The position numbers and the translations under genes are program-made. Shown here piece after piece: positions 12,576-20,927 of a stretch of 20,927 bases of DNA (within the stretch, counting starts at the first letter, position 1; the number at the start of each line of letters is the position of its first letter). A model generated the notes under the pieces. It was not told the DNA's origin and searched no databases. It saw nothing but the letters and a program-made list of their open reading frames with translations. Source of the stretch: B1 sp044370475 (GTDB taxonomy: Bacteria > Bacteroidota > Bacteroidia > UKL13-3); contig JBILVK010000052.1 of the NCBI GenBank assembly GCA_044370475.1, forward strand, positions 1-20,927. Direction: 5' to 3'.

Positions 12576-12950
12576 ATGGCAGATTTAAAAGCGTTCGCAG
12601 AACAATTAGTTAACTTAACTGTAAAAGAAGTTAATGAGTTAGCTACAATTTTGAAAGATGAGTATGGTATCGAACCAGCAGCTGCTGCTGTAGCTGTTGC
12701 AGCTCCTAGTGCTGCTGCTGCAGAAGCTCCAGCTGAGAAAACATCTTTTGATGTAATTTTAAAGAGCGCAGGTGCAAACAAACTTAACGTAGTTAAGATT
12801 GTAAAAGACCTTACCGGTTTAGGCTTGAAAGAAGCTAAAGAATTGGTAGACGGTGCTCCAAAACCAATCAAAGAAGGCGTTGACAAAGCAACTGCTGAAG
12901 ATCTTAAAGCTAAGCTTACTGAAGCAGGAGCTGAGATTGAACTTAAGTAG
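12576..12950 (+). CDS. rplL: Ribosomal stalk protein bL12 (L7/L12)
   Basis: The 124 residues show the two-domain bL12 plan: an N-terminal dimerisation and uL10-binding domain (1 to about 33), an Ala/Pro-rich flexible hinge (about 36-55, AAAAVAVAAPSAAAAEAP) and the C-terminal factor-binding domain (FDVILKSAGANKLNVVKIVK, GLGLKEAKELVDGAP). It recruits translation factors including the EF-Tu encoded upstream. Several copies of bL12 are needed per ribosome. A strong hairpin in the 105-base spacer before rpoB would allow rplL to be made in excess over the polymerase subunits. Confidence 0.98.
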   Translation: MADLKAFAEQLVNLTVKEVNELATILKDEYGIEPAAAAVAVAAPSAAAAEAPAEKTSFDVILKSAGANKLNVVKIVKDLTGLGLKEAKELVDGAPKPIKEGVDKATAEDLKAKLTEAGAEIELK

Positions 12951-12974
12951 TTCGAAATCAAATGATTTTGAGAA

Positions 12975-13003
12975 TGTGACCCCGACAATTGTCGTGGGTC
13001 ACA
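12975..13003 (+). promoter_or_regulatory. rplL-rpoB attenuator-like hairpin
   Basis: TGTGACCC (12975-12982) pairs with GGGTCACA (12996-13003). Inside, CGACAA/TTGTCG is also complementary, so the whole forms a 14-bp stem with a single bulged base. It is followed by TCTTTGTTT, a weak T-rich tract. In E. coli a partial terminator and an RNase III site lie in the same spacer. Confidence 0.7.
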
Positions 13004-13055
13004 TCTTTGTTTATGCAAATCCAAGGATTGGTTAACCATTTAATTATATTCAACA

Positions 13056-16000
13056 TTGGCCAAAAATATTAACCCGATAGGAGAAAGAATTTCATTCTCT
13101 TCTGTCAATCCTGTAATAGATTATCCAGATTTTTTGGATGTTCAGTTACAGTCGTTCAGGGAATTCTTTCAGTTGGATACTACCTCTGAAAGTAGAACTA
13201 ACGAAGGCTTGTATAAGGTGTTTCTGGAAAATTTCCCGATTACCGATACAAGAAATATCTTCGTTTTAGAATTCCTTGATTATTTTGTTGATCCACCTCG
13301 TTACTCTATAGATGAGTGTATTGAGCGTGGTTTAACTTATTCGGTGCCTTTAAAGGCAAAATTGCGTTTATCATGTAACGACCCTGAGCACGAGGATTTC
13401 AAAACCATCGTGCAAGACGTGTATTTGGGAACTATCCCTTATATGACGCCTCGCGGAACTTTCGTTATCAATGGAGCAGAACGTATTATTGTTTCTCAGT
13501 TACACCGTTCACCTGGTGTGTTCTTTGGACAAAGTTACCATACCAATGGTACCAAACTATATTCGGCTCGTGTAATTCCTTTTAAAGGAAGTTGGATTGA
13601 ATTTGCAACTGATGTAAACAATGTAATGTATGCTTACATTGACCGTAAGAAAAAGTTCCCTGTAACTACTTTATTGCGTGCAATTGGTTTTGAGTCTGAT
13701 AAAGACATCTTAAACTTGTTTGAATTGGCCGAGGAAGCAAAAGTGAGCAAATCTGGTTTGAAGAAAGTTCTTGGTCGCAAATTAGCTGCTAGGGTTCTTC
13801 GTACTTGGATTGAAGATTTTGTGGATGAGGATACAGGCGAGGTGGTATCTATTGAGCGTAATGAAGTAATCATTGAGCGTGATACCATTCTTGAAGACGA
13901 TCATATTGATTTAATTGTTGAAGCAGAAGTTAAATCTATTCTGTTACATAAGAATGAGTCTAGTCATAACGATTTCGCTATTATCTTAAATACCTTACAA
14001 AAGGATACAGCTAACAGTGGAAAAGAGGCTCACGAACATATTTATCGCCAATTGCGTAATGCTGATCCACCTGATGAAGAAACAGCTCGTGGTGTAATTG
14101 AGAAGTTGTTCTTCTCTGAAAAGCGCTACGATTTAGGTGATGTAGGACGTTATAGGATCAACCGCAAGTTGAACAAAAACGAACCTTTGAGCAACCGCGT
14201 ATTAAGCAAAGACGATATCGTATCTATCATTAAATACCTAATTGAATTGTCTAATTCAAGGGCTGATGTGGATGATATTGATCACTTGAGTAATCGTCGT
14301 GTACGTACAGTAGGTGAGCAATTATACTCTCAATTTGGAGTAGGATTGGCACGTATGGCACGTACCATTCGCGAGCGTATGAACATTCGCGATAACGAAG
14401 TATTTACACCAACCGATTTGATTAATGCTAAGACCTTGTCTTCGGTAATTAATTCCTTCTTTGGTACCAATCAACTATCACAGTTTATGGATCAGACCAA
14501 TCCTTTGGCGGAGATTACGCACAAAAGGAGGATGTCTGCCCTTGGACCAGGTGGTTTGAGTAGAGACCGTGCAGGTTTTGAGGTTCGTGACGTGCATTAT
14601 ACCCACTATGGTCGTTTGTGTACTATTGAAACGCCAGAGGGACCAAACATTGGATTGATTTCTTCACTTTGTGTTCATGCAAAAATTAACAGCATGGGCT
14701 TTATCGAAACTCCTTACTTAAAAGTAGAGGGTGGCATAGTAAAGAACCATGAGCCTGTTACTTATTTAAGTGCAGAAGATGAAGAAGGAAAAGTAATTGC
14801 ACAATCAAACGCTCGTTACGACGTAGATGGTAATTTCTTAGACCATAAAATTAAAGCCCGTTACGAAGGTGACTTCCCAATGGTGGAATCAGATAAATTG
14901 GAGTTCATGGATATTGCTCCAAATCAGATTGTATCTATTGCAGCATCTTTAATTCCTTTCTTAGAGCATAATGATGCGAACCGTGCCTTGATGGGATCGA
15001 ACATGCAACGCCAAGCGGTGCCATTGTTGAGACCACAAGCACCAGTAGTAGGAACAGGCTTAGAAGGAAGAGTAGCAAAAGATTCTCGTACCTTATTAGT
15101 GGCCGAAGGTAAAGGAGTAGTTGAGTATGTGGATGCAAATGAAATTCGCATTCGCTACGAACAAACTGAAACCGACAAACTTGTTAGTTTTGGAACTGAT
15201 ACCAAGATTTATCCATTAATTAAATTCCGTAGAACCAATCAAAATACTTGTATCAATTTGAAGCCAATTGTACGTAAAGGACAAAAGGTAGAAAAAGGAA
15301 CCGTATTGTGTGAAGGTTATGCAACCGAAGGTGGCGAATTAGCACTTGGAAGAAATTTACAAGTAGCGTTCATGCCTTGGCAAGGATTTAACTTTGAGGA
15401 TGCGATTGTTATTTCCGAAAAAGTTGTAAAAGAAGATATCTTTACTTCTATCCACATTACTGAATACGAATTAGAAGTTCGTGATACAAAACGTGGTGAA
15501 GAAGAGTTAACCAATGATATTCCAAATGTAAGTGAAGAGGCAACTAAGAACTTAGATGAAAACGGATTAATTCGTGTGGGATGTGAAGTTGGTGAAGGAG
15601 ATATTTTAATTGGTAAAATCACTCCGAAAGGAGAAACTGAGCCATCACCTGAAGAGAAGTTATTACGTGCCATCTTTGGAGACAAAGCGGGTGATGTAAA
15701 AGATGCTTCTTTAAAGGCAATTCCTTCTACAAACGGTGTGGTAATTGACAAGAAATTGTTTGCCCGCGCTAAGAAAGAAAAATCGGCTAAAGTTGATGAT
15801 AAATTGAAGTTGGCTAAGTTGAAAGACGAGCATGAAAAGAACTTAAAAGATATTAAAGAGATATTGGTTGAAAAACTATTCGCTGTATTATCTGGTAAGA
15901 CTTCATCTGGTGTTTTCAATGTATACAATGAAGAAATTATTGCCAAAGGTTCTAAATTTAGCATGAAGAACTTAAATGAGGTGGACTACTCTAACGTGAT

Positions 16001-16871
16001 GGCCAATAATTGGACCAGCGATTCTGAAAAGAATGAGTTAATCCGCACCATTTTAACTAACTTCAAGAACCGTCATAACCAAGAGTTAGCTGATTACAGA
16101 AGAAAAGAATATGCAATTAGTGTAGGAGATGAATTACCAACAGGTATTTTAAAACTTGCAAAAGTGTATATCGCTCAAAAACGTAAATTGAAAGTAGGGG
16201 ATAAGATGGCTGGTCGTCACGGTAACAAGGGTATTGTTGCCCGTATCGTGCGCGAAGAGGACTTACCTTTTATGGACAATGGTAAGCCGGTGGATATTGT
16301 ATTGAATCCATTAGGTGTACCTTCACGTATGAACTTGGGTCAGATCTACGAAACGGTTTTAGGATGGGCAGCAAAAGAGTTGGAGGTAAAATTTGCCACA
16401 CCAATTTTTGATGGTGCATCTGATGATCAAGTATTGGAGTATACTCGTAAAGCTGGAATTCCAGATTGGGGTAAGACCTATTTGAATGATGGTTTATCTG
16501 GAGCTCGTTTTGATCAACCGGTAACAGTGGGTGTAATCTATATGATTAAACTTGGACACATGGTTGACGATAAGATGCATGCTCGTTCGATAGGACCATA
16601 TTCATTGATTACCCAACAACCATTGGGTGGTAAGGCACAGTTTGGTGGTCAGCGTTTCGGTGAGATGGAGGTTTGGGCATTAGAGGCATATGGTGCAGCT
16701 AATATCCTACAAGAAATCTTAACCTTGAAATCTGATGACATTCTTGGTCGTGCAAAAACTTATGAAGCAATTGTTAAAGGCGATAATTTACCTACACCAG
16801 GTATACCAGAGTCGTTTAACGTATTGGCCCATGAGTTTCGTGGATTAGGTTTAGAACTTTCACTTGAGTAA
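13056..16871 (+). CDS. rpoB: RNA polymerase beta subunit
   Basis: The 1271-residue beta subunit is complete. The rifampicin-binding region at about residues 468-535 (NQLSQFMDQTNPLAEITHKRR, SALGPGGLSRDRAGFEVRD) has the wild-type Asp, His and Ser at the common resistance positions. The catalytic-centre motif KVGDKMAGRHGNKG is at about 1045-1058, and the C terminus has the clamp-contacting GEMEVWALEAYGA. A Lys-rich stretch near residues 900-945 lies where lineage-specific insertions are common. The start is a TTG at 13056: MAKNINPIGERISF fits the family's N terminus and no in-frame ATG is near. The start follows a strong attenuator-like hairpin, and rpoC begins 78 bases downstream. Confidence 0.97.
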   Translation: MAKNINPIGERISFSSVNPVIDYPDFLDVQLQSFREFFQLDTTSESRTNEGLYKVFLENFPITDTRNIFVLEFLDYFVDPPRYSIDECIERGLTYSVPLKAKLRLSCNDPEHEDFKTIVQDVYLGTIPYMTPRGTFVINGAERIIVSQLHRSPGVFFGQSYHTNGTKLYSARVIPFKGSWIEFATDVNNVMYAYIDRKKKFPVTTLLRAIGFESDKDILNLFELAEEAKVSKSGLKKVLGRKLAARVLRTWIEDFVDEDTGEVVSIERNEVIIERDTILEDDHIDLIVEAEVKSILLHKNESSHNDFAIILNTLQKDTANSGKEAHEHIYRQLRNADPPDEETARGVIEKLFFSEKRYDLGDVGRYRINRKLNKNEPLSNRVLSKDDIVSIIKYLIELSNSRADVDDIDHLSNRRVRTVGEQLYSQFGVGLARMARTIRERMNIRDNEVFTPTDLINAKTLSSVINSFFGTNQLSQFMDQTNPLAEITHKRRMSALGPGGLSRDRAGFEVRDVHYTHYGRLCTIETPEGPNIGLISSLCVHAKINSMGFIETPYLKVEGGIVKNHEPVTYLSAEDEEGKVIAQSNARYDVDGNFLDHKIKARYEGDFPMVESDKLEFMDIAPNQIVSIAASLIPFLEHNDANRALMGSNMQRQAVPLLRPQAPVVGTGLEGRVAKDSRTLLVAEGKGVVEYVDANEIRIRYEQTETDKLVSFGTDTKIYPLIKFRRTNQNTCINLKPIVRKGQKVEKGTVLCEGYATEGGELALGRNLQVAFMPWQGFNFEDAIVISEKVVKEDIFTSIHITEYELEVRDTKRGEEELTNDIPNVSEEATKNLDENGLIRVGCEVGEGDILIGKITPKGETEPSPEEKLLRAIFGDKAGDVKDASLKAIPSTNGVVIDKKLFARAKKEKSAKVDDKLKLAKLKDEHEKNLKDIKEILVEKLFAVLSGKTSSGVFNVYNEEIIAKGSKFSMKNLNEVDYSNVMANNWTSDSEKNELIRTILTNFKNRHNQELADYRRKEYAISVGDELPTGILKLAKVYIAQKRKLKVGDKMAGRHGNKGIVARIVREEDLPFMDNGKPVDIVLNPLGVPSRMNLGQIYETVLGWAAKELEVKFATPIFDGASDDQVLEYTRKAGIPDWGKTYLNDGLSGARFDQPVTVGVIYMIKLGHMVDDKMHARSIGPYSLITQQPLGGKAQFGGQRFGEMEVWALEAYGAANILQEILTLKSDDILGRAKTYEAIVKGDNLPTPGIPESFNVLAHEFRGLGLELSLE

Positions 16872-16884
16872 AAATAATCATCAT

Positions 16885-16920
16885 ACCAAAGAGGGCAGCA
16901 ATATTGTTGCCCTTTATGGT
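16885..16920 (+). promoter_or_regulatory. rpoB-rpoC intergenic hairpin
   Basis: GGGCAGCAA (16893-16901), loop TA and TTGTTGCCC (16904-16912) form a 9-bp core with one G-U pair. The stem extends outward by eight more positions with a single A-A mismatch (16885-16892 with 16913-16920). It occupies nearly half of the 78-base gap. There is no T-run, so processing or stability is more likely than termination. Confidence 0.7.
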
Positions 16921-16949
16921 GTGGTATCACAAATTAAAACAACGCAAAC

Positions 16950-19900
16950 ATGTCTTTGAAAAAAGAACAAAAAATAAAAGCCAACTTCACCAAGATTCGC
17001 ATTGGCCTAGCGTCGCCTGAGAGTATTCTAACCAAATCTTTTGGGGAGGTAACCAAGCCTGAAACAATTAACTACCGCTCTTTCAAGCCTGAAATGGGTG
17101 GTTTGTTTTGCGAAAGAATCTTTGGACCTATCAAGGATTACGAATGTCATTGCGGAAAGTACAAACGTATTCGCTACAAAGGCATCGTATGTGATCGTTG
17201 CGGTGTGGAGGTTACAGAAAAGAAAGTTAGACGTGAGCGCATGGGGCACATCAATTTGGTGGTTCCTGTTGCACATATCTGGTATTTCCGTTCACTGCCA
17301 AACAAAATTGGATATTTATTAGGATTGCCATCTAAGAAATTAGATATGGTAGTTTATTATGAGCGCTACTTGGTTTGCCAACCGGGTATTAAGGCAAACG
17401 ATGGTGTTCAGAACCTTGATTTATTAACGGAAGAAGAGTATTTAGATATACTTGATACATTACCAAAAGACAACCAACATTTAGACGATGCAGACCCTAA
17501 CAAGTTTATCGCAAAAATGGGTGGAGAGGCTTTGTGGTTTATGTTGGCACGTATTGACTTAGATTCATTAAGTTTCGACCTACGTATTAAAGCAAGTACA
17601 GAAACCTCTCAACAACGTAAAAACGAAGCATTAAAGCGTTTGAAAGTTATTGAAGGATTCCGTAATTCTCAGAGACATGGAGATAACCGTCCAGAATGGA
17701 TGGTAGTTAAGATTCTTCCTGTTATACCACCAGAATTAAGACCTTTAGTTCCATTGGAAGGTGGTCGTTTTGCGACTTCAGATTTAAATGACTTATACCG
17801 TCGTGTAATCATTCGTAATAATCGTTTGAAGCGTTTGATGGAAATCAAAGCTCCAGAGGTGATTTTGCGTAATGAGAAACGCATGTTACAAGAAGCGGTA
17901 GATTCATTGTTTGATAATACCCGTAGAGTAAGTGCTGTAAAGACTGAGGGTAACCGTCCATTGAAATCTTTAAGTGATATGCTTAAAGGAAAGCAAGGTC
18001 GTTTCCGTCAGAACTTATTAGGAAAACGTGTTGACTACTCTGGCCGTTCGGTTATTGTGGTTGGTCCGAACCTAAAATTGCATGAGTGTGGTATTCCTAA
18101 GAACATGGCTGCTGAATTATTCAAGCCATTTGTTATCCGTAAATTATTAGAGCGTGGAATTGTAAAAACGGTAAAATCTGCCAAGAAATTGGTTGACCGT
18201 AAAGAGCCTATCATTTGGGATATTTTAGAGAATATATTAAAAGGCCATCCAGTATTACTGAATCGTGCCCCTACACTCCACAGATTAGGTATACAAGCAT
18301 TCCAGCCTAAATTGATTGAAGGAAAAGCGATTCAATTGCATCCTTTGGTTTGTACAGGTTTTAATGCGGATTTTGACGGTGACCAGATGGCAGTACACGT
18401 TCCACTTGGAAACGCTGCTGTATTGGAAGCCCAGTTATTGATGTTGGCTTCGAACAATATTTTGAACCCTGCAAATGGAGCGCCTATTACGGTTCCTTCA
18501 CAAGACATGGTTCTTGGTTTATACTACATTACTAAAGGTCGTAAATCAACGCCTGAGCACCCTATTAAAGGGGAAGGATTGCGTTTCTATTCTTCTGAAG
18601 AAGCAATTATTGCTTACAATGAAGGTAGAATAGATTTACATGCTTGGGTAAATTGCCGTGTAAATGTGTTGGAAGGTGGAGAATTGGTAAGCCGCGTGAT
18701 TGAGACAACTATGGGTAGAATTTTATTCAACCAAGTTGTGCCAGTACAGCATCCATATATCAATGAATTATTAACTAAGAAATCTTTGCGCGACATCATT
18801 GGTGTGATGTTTAAAGAGGTTGGACAAGACGTTTGTGCCGCGTTCTTAGATGATATTAAATATTTAGGATTCCAATATGCATTTAGAGGAGGATTATCAT
18901 TTAACTTATCTTATGTAAATATCCCTGATGAGAAGGAGAAATTTATTAAGCAAGCGCAAGCAGAAGTTGATGAGATTTGGGATAACTATAACAATGGTTT
19001 CATTACCAATAATGAGCGTTACAACCAGGTAATTGATATCTGGACTCGTATTAACTCACGTTTGGCTGATACTTTGTTGAAGCAATTAAAAGAAGACCAA
19101 CAAGGATTCAACCCAGTTTATATGATGTTGGATTCTGGAGCGAGGGGTTCAAAAGAGCAAATTCGTCAGTTAGGTGGTATGAGGGGATTGATGGCAAAAC
19201 CACAAAAGAATTTAAGTGGTGGAACTGGAGAGATTATCGAGAACCCAATTTTATCTAACTTTAAAGAAGGTCTTTCTGTAATTGAATACTTTATTTCTAC
19301 ACACGGTGCGCGTAAAGGTTTGGCCGATACGGCTTTGAAGACTGCGGATGCGGGTTATTTAACACGTAGGTTGCATGACGTTGCTCAGGATGTAGTGGTA
19401 AGTGAAGCTGATTGTGGTACCTTACGTGGTATTCCAATTAGTGCATTAAAAGATAACGAAGAAGTTGTTGAGACTTTATACGAGCGTATCTTGGGTAGAA
19501 CCAGTGTACATGATATTTATGATCCAATGACTGGTGATTTAATCTGTCACACCGGTGATGATATCCATGAAGAGATTGCTCAACGTATTGAAGAATCTCC
19601 TATTGAGGTTATAGAAATTCGATCTGCTTTAACTTGCGAAACCCGTTATGGTATTTGTAGCAAATGTTATGGTAGAAGTATGTCAACAGGTCGTCATTCA
19701 CATATTGGTGATGCAGTTGGTGTAATTGCTGCACAATCTATTGGTGAGCCTGGTACACAGTTAACACTTCGTACCTTCCACGTGGGTGGTACTGCATCTA
19801 ATATTGCATCTGAATCTCAATTGGCAGCTAAGTTTGGTGGTATTCTTGAATTTGAAGAAATCAGGACTACAGACTTAAAAACTGAAGAAGGATTTGATAC

Positions 19901-20927
19901 CGTAGTAATTGGTCGCCAAGGTGAAATTCGTATCTTAGATGAGAAGACCCGTAACCCAATTATTACCATTAACGTTCCTTACGGAGCGCACTTAAAAGTG
20001 AAGAATGGTGAGAAGGTAGAAAAAGGAACACCAATCTGTACTTGGGATCCATATAACGCGGTAATTATTTCTGAATTTACTGGTAAAGTAAGCTTTGAAA
20101 ACATTATTGAGAATGTGAATTACAAGGAAGAAAGTGATGAGCAAACAGGTCACAAAGAGAAGGTAATTGTTGAGAGTAGAGATAAAACTAAGATTCCATC
20201 AATTATTGTATCTGAAGGAAAAGACAAAGATTCAAAAGAATACAACTTACCAGTAGGTGCCCATATCATGATTGAGAACGGACACAAGATTAAAGCGGGT
20301 GAGATTTTGGTTAAGATTCCACGTGTGGTTGGTAAAACCCGAGATATTACGGGAGGTCTTCCACGTGTAACTGAATTATTTGAGGCACGTAATCCTTCTA
20401 ATCCTGCTATTGTAACTGAGATTGATGGTGTTGTTACTTTTGGTGGCATCAAACGTGGTAATCGTGAAATCATGATTACTTCAAAAGATGGCGAACAAAA
20501 GAAATACTTAGTTCCATTGTCTAAGCACATTTTGGTTCAGGAAAACGACTTCGTGAAAGCTGGTTCATCTTTATCTGATGGTTCTATTTCACCACAAGAT
20601 ATTTTACGTATTGAAGGTCCTTTGGCTGTTCAACGTTATATCTTGAATGGTATCATGGAGGTTTATCGTTTGCAAGGTGTAAAAATCAATGACAAGCACG
20701 TTGAGGTTATTATTCGTCAGATGATGAAGCATATTGAGATTGTTGATCCAGGTGATACAACATTCTTGGAAGGTGAATTTGTTAGTCGTTGGGATTTAAA
20801 ACAAGCCAATGATTGGATTTACGACAAGAAGGTTGTTACAGAAGCAGGTGATTCTGCTAATGTGAAGCCAGGACAGATTATCAGTATTCGTAAATTACGT
20901 GATGAGAATTCTCAATTGAAGCGTAAG
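16950..20927 (+). CDS. rpoC: RNA polymerase beta' subunit (3' end outside window)
   Basis: The frame is open from the ATG at 16950 to the right edge: 1326 codons with no stop. Bacteroidota beta' proteins have about 1420-1430 residues, so roughly 100 are missing. The N-terminal zinc ribbon has Cys66, Cys68, Cys81 and Cys84 (ECHCGK...VCDRCGVE). The Mg-binding active-site loop NADFDGDQM starts at residue 472 (Asp474, 476, 478). The trigger loop region (ISTHGARKGLADTALKTADAGY) and the second zinc site (EADCGTLRG, then CETRYGICSKCYG) are intact. The assembly VGEPGTQLTLRTFHVGG follows. It is the last visible gene of the secE-rpoC unit, behind a hairpin in the rpoB-rpoC gap. The A-rich leader has no Shine-Dalgarno sequence. 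Confidence 0.97.
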   Translation, partial: MSLKKEQKIKANFTKIRIGLASPESILTKSFGEVTKPETINYRSFKPEMGGLFCERIFGPIKDYECHCGKYKRIRYKGIVCDRCGVEVTEKKVRRERMGHINLVVPVAHIWYFRSLPNKIGYLLGLPSKKLDMVVYYERYLVCQPGIKANDGVQNLDLLTEEEYLDILDTLPKDNQHLDDADPNKFIAKMGGEALWFMLARIDLDSLSFDLRIKASTETSQQRKNEALKRLKVIEGFRNSQRHGDNRPEWMVVKILPVIPPELRPLVPLEGGRFATSDLNDLYRRVIIRNNRLKRLMEIKAPEVILRNEKRMLQEAVDSLFDNTRRVSAVKTEGNRPLKSLSDMLKGKQGRFRQNLLGKRVDYSGRSVIVVGPNLKLHECGIPKNMAAELFKPFVIRKLLERGIVKTVKSAKKLVDRKEPIIWDILENILKGHPVLLNRAPTLHRLGIQAFQPKLIEGKAIQLHPLVCTGFNADFDGDQMAVHVPLGNAAVLEAQLLMLASNNILNPANGAPITVPSQDMVLGLYYITKGRKSTPEHPIKGEGLRFYSSEEAIIAYNEGRIDLHAWVNCRVNVLEGGELVSRVIETTMGRILFNQVVPVQHPYINELLTKKSLRDIIGVMFKEVGQDVCAAFLDDIKYLGFQYAFRGGLSFNLSYVNIPDEKEKFIKQAQAEVDEIWDNYNNGFITNNERYNQVIDIWTRINSRLADTLLKQLKEDQQGFNPVYMMLDSGARGSKEQIRQLGGMRGLMAKPQKNLSGGTGEIIENPILSNFKEGLSVIEYFISTHGARKGLADTALKTADAGYLTRRLHDVAQDVVVSEADCGTLRGIPISALKDNEEVVETLYERILGRTSVHDIYDPMTGDLICHTGDDIHEEIAQRIEESPIEVIEIRSALTCETRYGICSKCYGRSMSTGRHSHIGDAVGVIAAQSIGEPGTQLTLRTFHVGGTASNIASESQLAAKFGGILEFEEIRTTDLKTEEGFDTVVIGRQGEIRILDEKTRNPIITINVPYGAHLKVKNGEKVEKGTPICTWDPYNAVIISEFTGKVSFENIIENVNYKEESDEQTGHKEKVIVESRDKTKIPSIIVSEGKDKDSKEYNLPVGAHIMIENGHKIKAGEILVKIPRVVGKTRDITGGLPRVTELFEARNPSNPAIVTEIDGVVTFGGIKRGNREIMITSKDGEQKKYLVPLSKHILVQENDFVKAGSSLSDGSISPQDILRIEGPLAVQRYILNGIMEVYRLQGVKINDKHVEVIIRQMMKHIEIVDPGDTTFLEGEFVSRWDLKQANDWIYDKKVVTEAGDSANVKPGQIISIRKLRDENSQLKRK

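Noticed and set aside
12551..13039. 162-codon minus-strand ORF rich in Ala and Ser
   Set aside because: It mirrors rplL and the spacer hairpin. Its Ala-rich part is the antisense of the GCT/GCA-rich hinge of bL12.
15317..15964. 215-codon minus-strand ORF
   Set aside because: It lies wholly antisense to conserved rpoB and has Ser/Phe-rich low-complexity composition typical of shadow frames.

Overview
The window comes from a chromosome of a low-GC member of the Bacteroidota that has a type IX secretion system (T9SS). Four things point there: C-terminal T9SS sorting domains, promoters of the TTTG-N19-TAnnTTTG kind, A-rich leaders in place of Shine-Dalgarno sequences for most genes, and the gene order xerC - hpf - tRNA cluster - tuf - trpT - secE - nusG - rplKAJL - rpoBC. 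I cannot fix the class or genus from this sequence.

Region 1 (1-3980) is accessory. Two tandem paralogues of an exported T9SS-sorted protein (the first cut by the window edge) have nearly identical ends and a diverged core. Between them lies a UPF0175 antitoxin gene followed by an internally deleted, frame-broken DUF3368 (PIN-like) toxin gene. Next comes a complete three-gene HipBST-type toxin-antitoxin operon (hipB, hipS, hipT). Four palindromic sites spaced 41/40/41 bp lie upstream of hipB, and two of them flank the predicted -7 element.

Region 2 (3981-5970) holds three conserved housekeeping genes. rpsU (bS21) has an exceptionally strong Shine-Dalgarno sequence and its own promoter and terminator. 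It is followed by a Xer tyrosine recombinase and a short hibernation-promoting factor. Downstream of hpf is a terminator and a run of four degenerate stem-loop modules. Region 3 (5977-7749, minus strand) is one exported M14-family zinc carboxypeptidase, convergent to hpf.

Region 4 (7750-20927) is the translation/transcription superoperon. After about 400 bp with two good promoters come tRNA-Thr(TGT), tRNA-Tyr(GTA), tRNA-Gly(TCC), tRNA-Thr(GGT), tuf, tRNA-Trp(CCA), secE, nusG, rplK, rplA, rplJ, rplL, rpoB and rpoC. rpoC runs off the right edge about 100 codons short of the family's usual length. A hairpin can be drawn upstream of every tRNA, between rplL and rpoB, and between rpoB and rpoC. 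These look like processing or attenuation elements that would allow different RNA levels from one long transcript.

The points most worth a second look are the phased hipB operators, the altered autophosphorylation loop of HipT, the mosaic T9SS paralogue pair, the rpsU leader, the hairpin in front of each tRNA, and the stem-loop repeats behind hpf.
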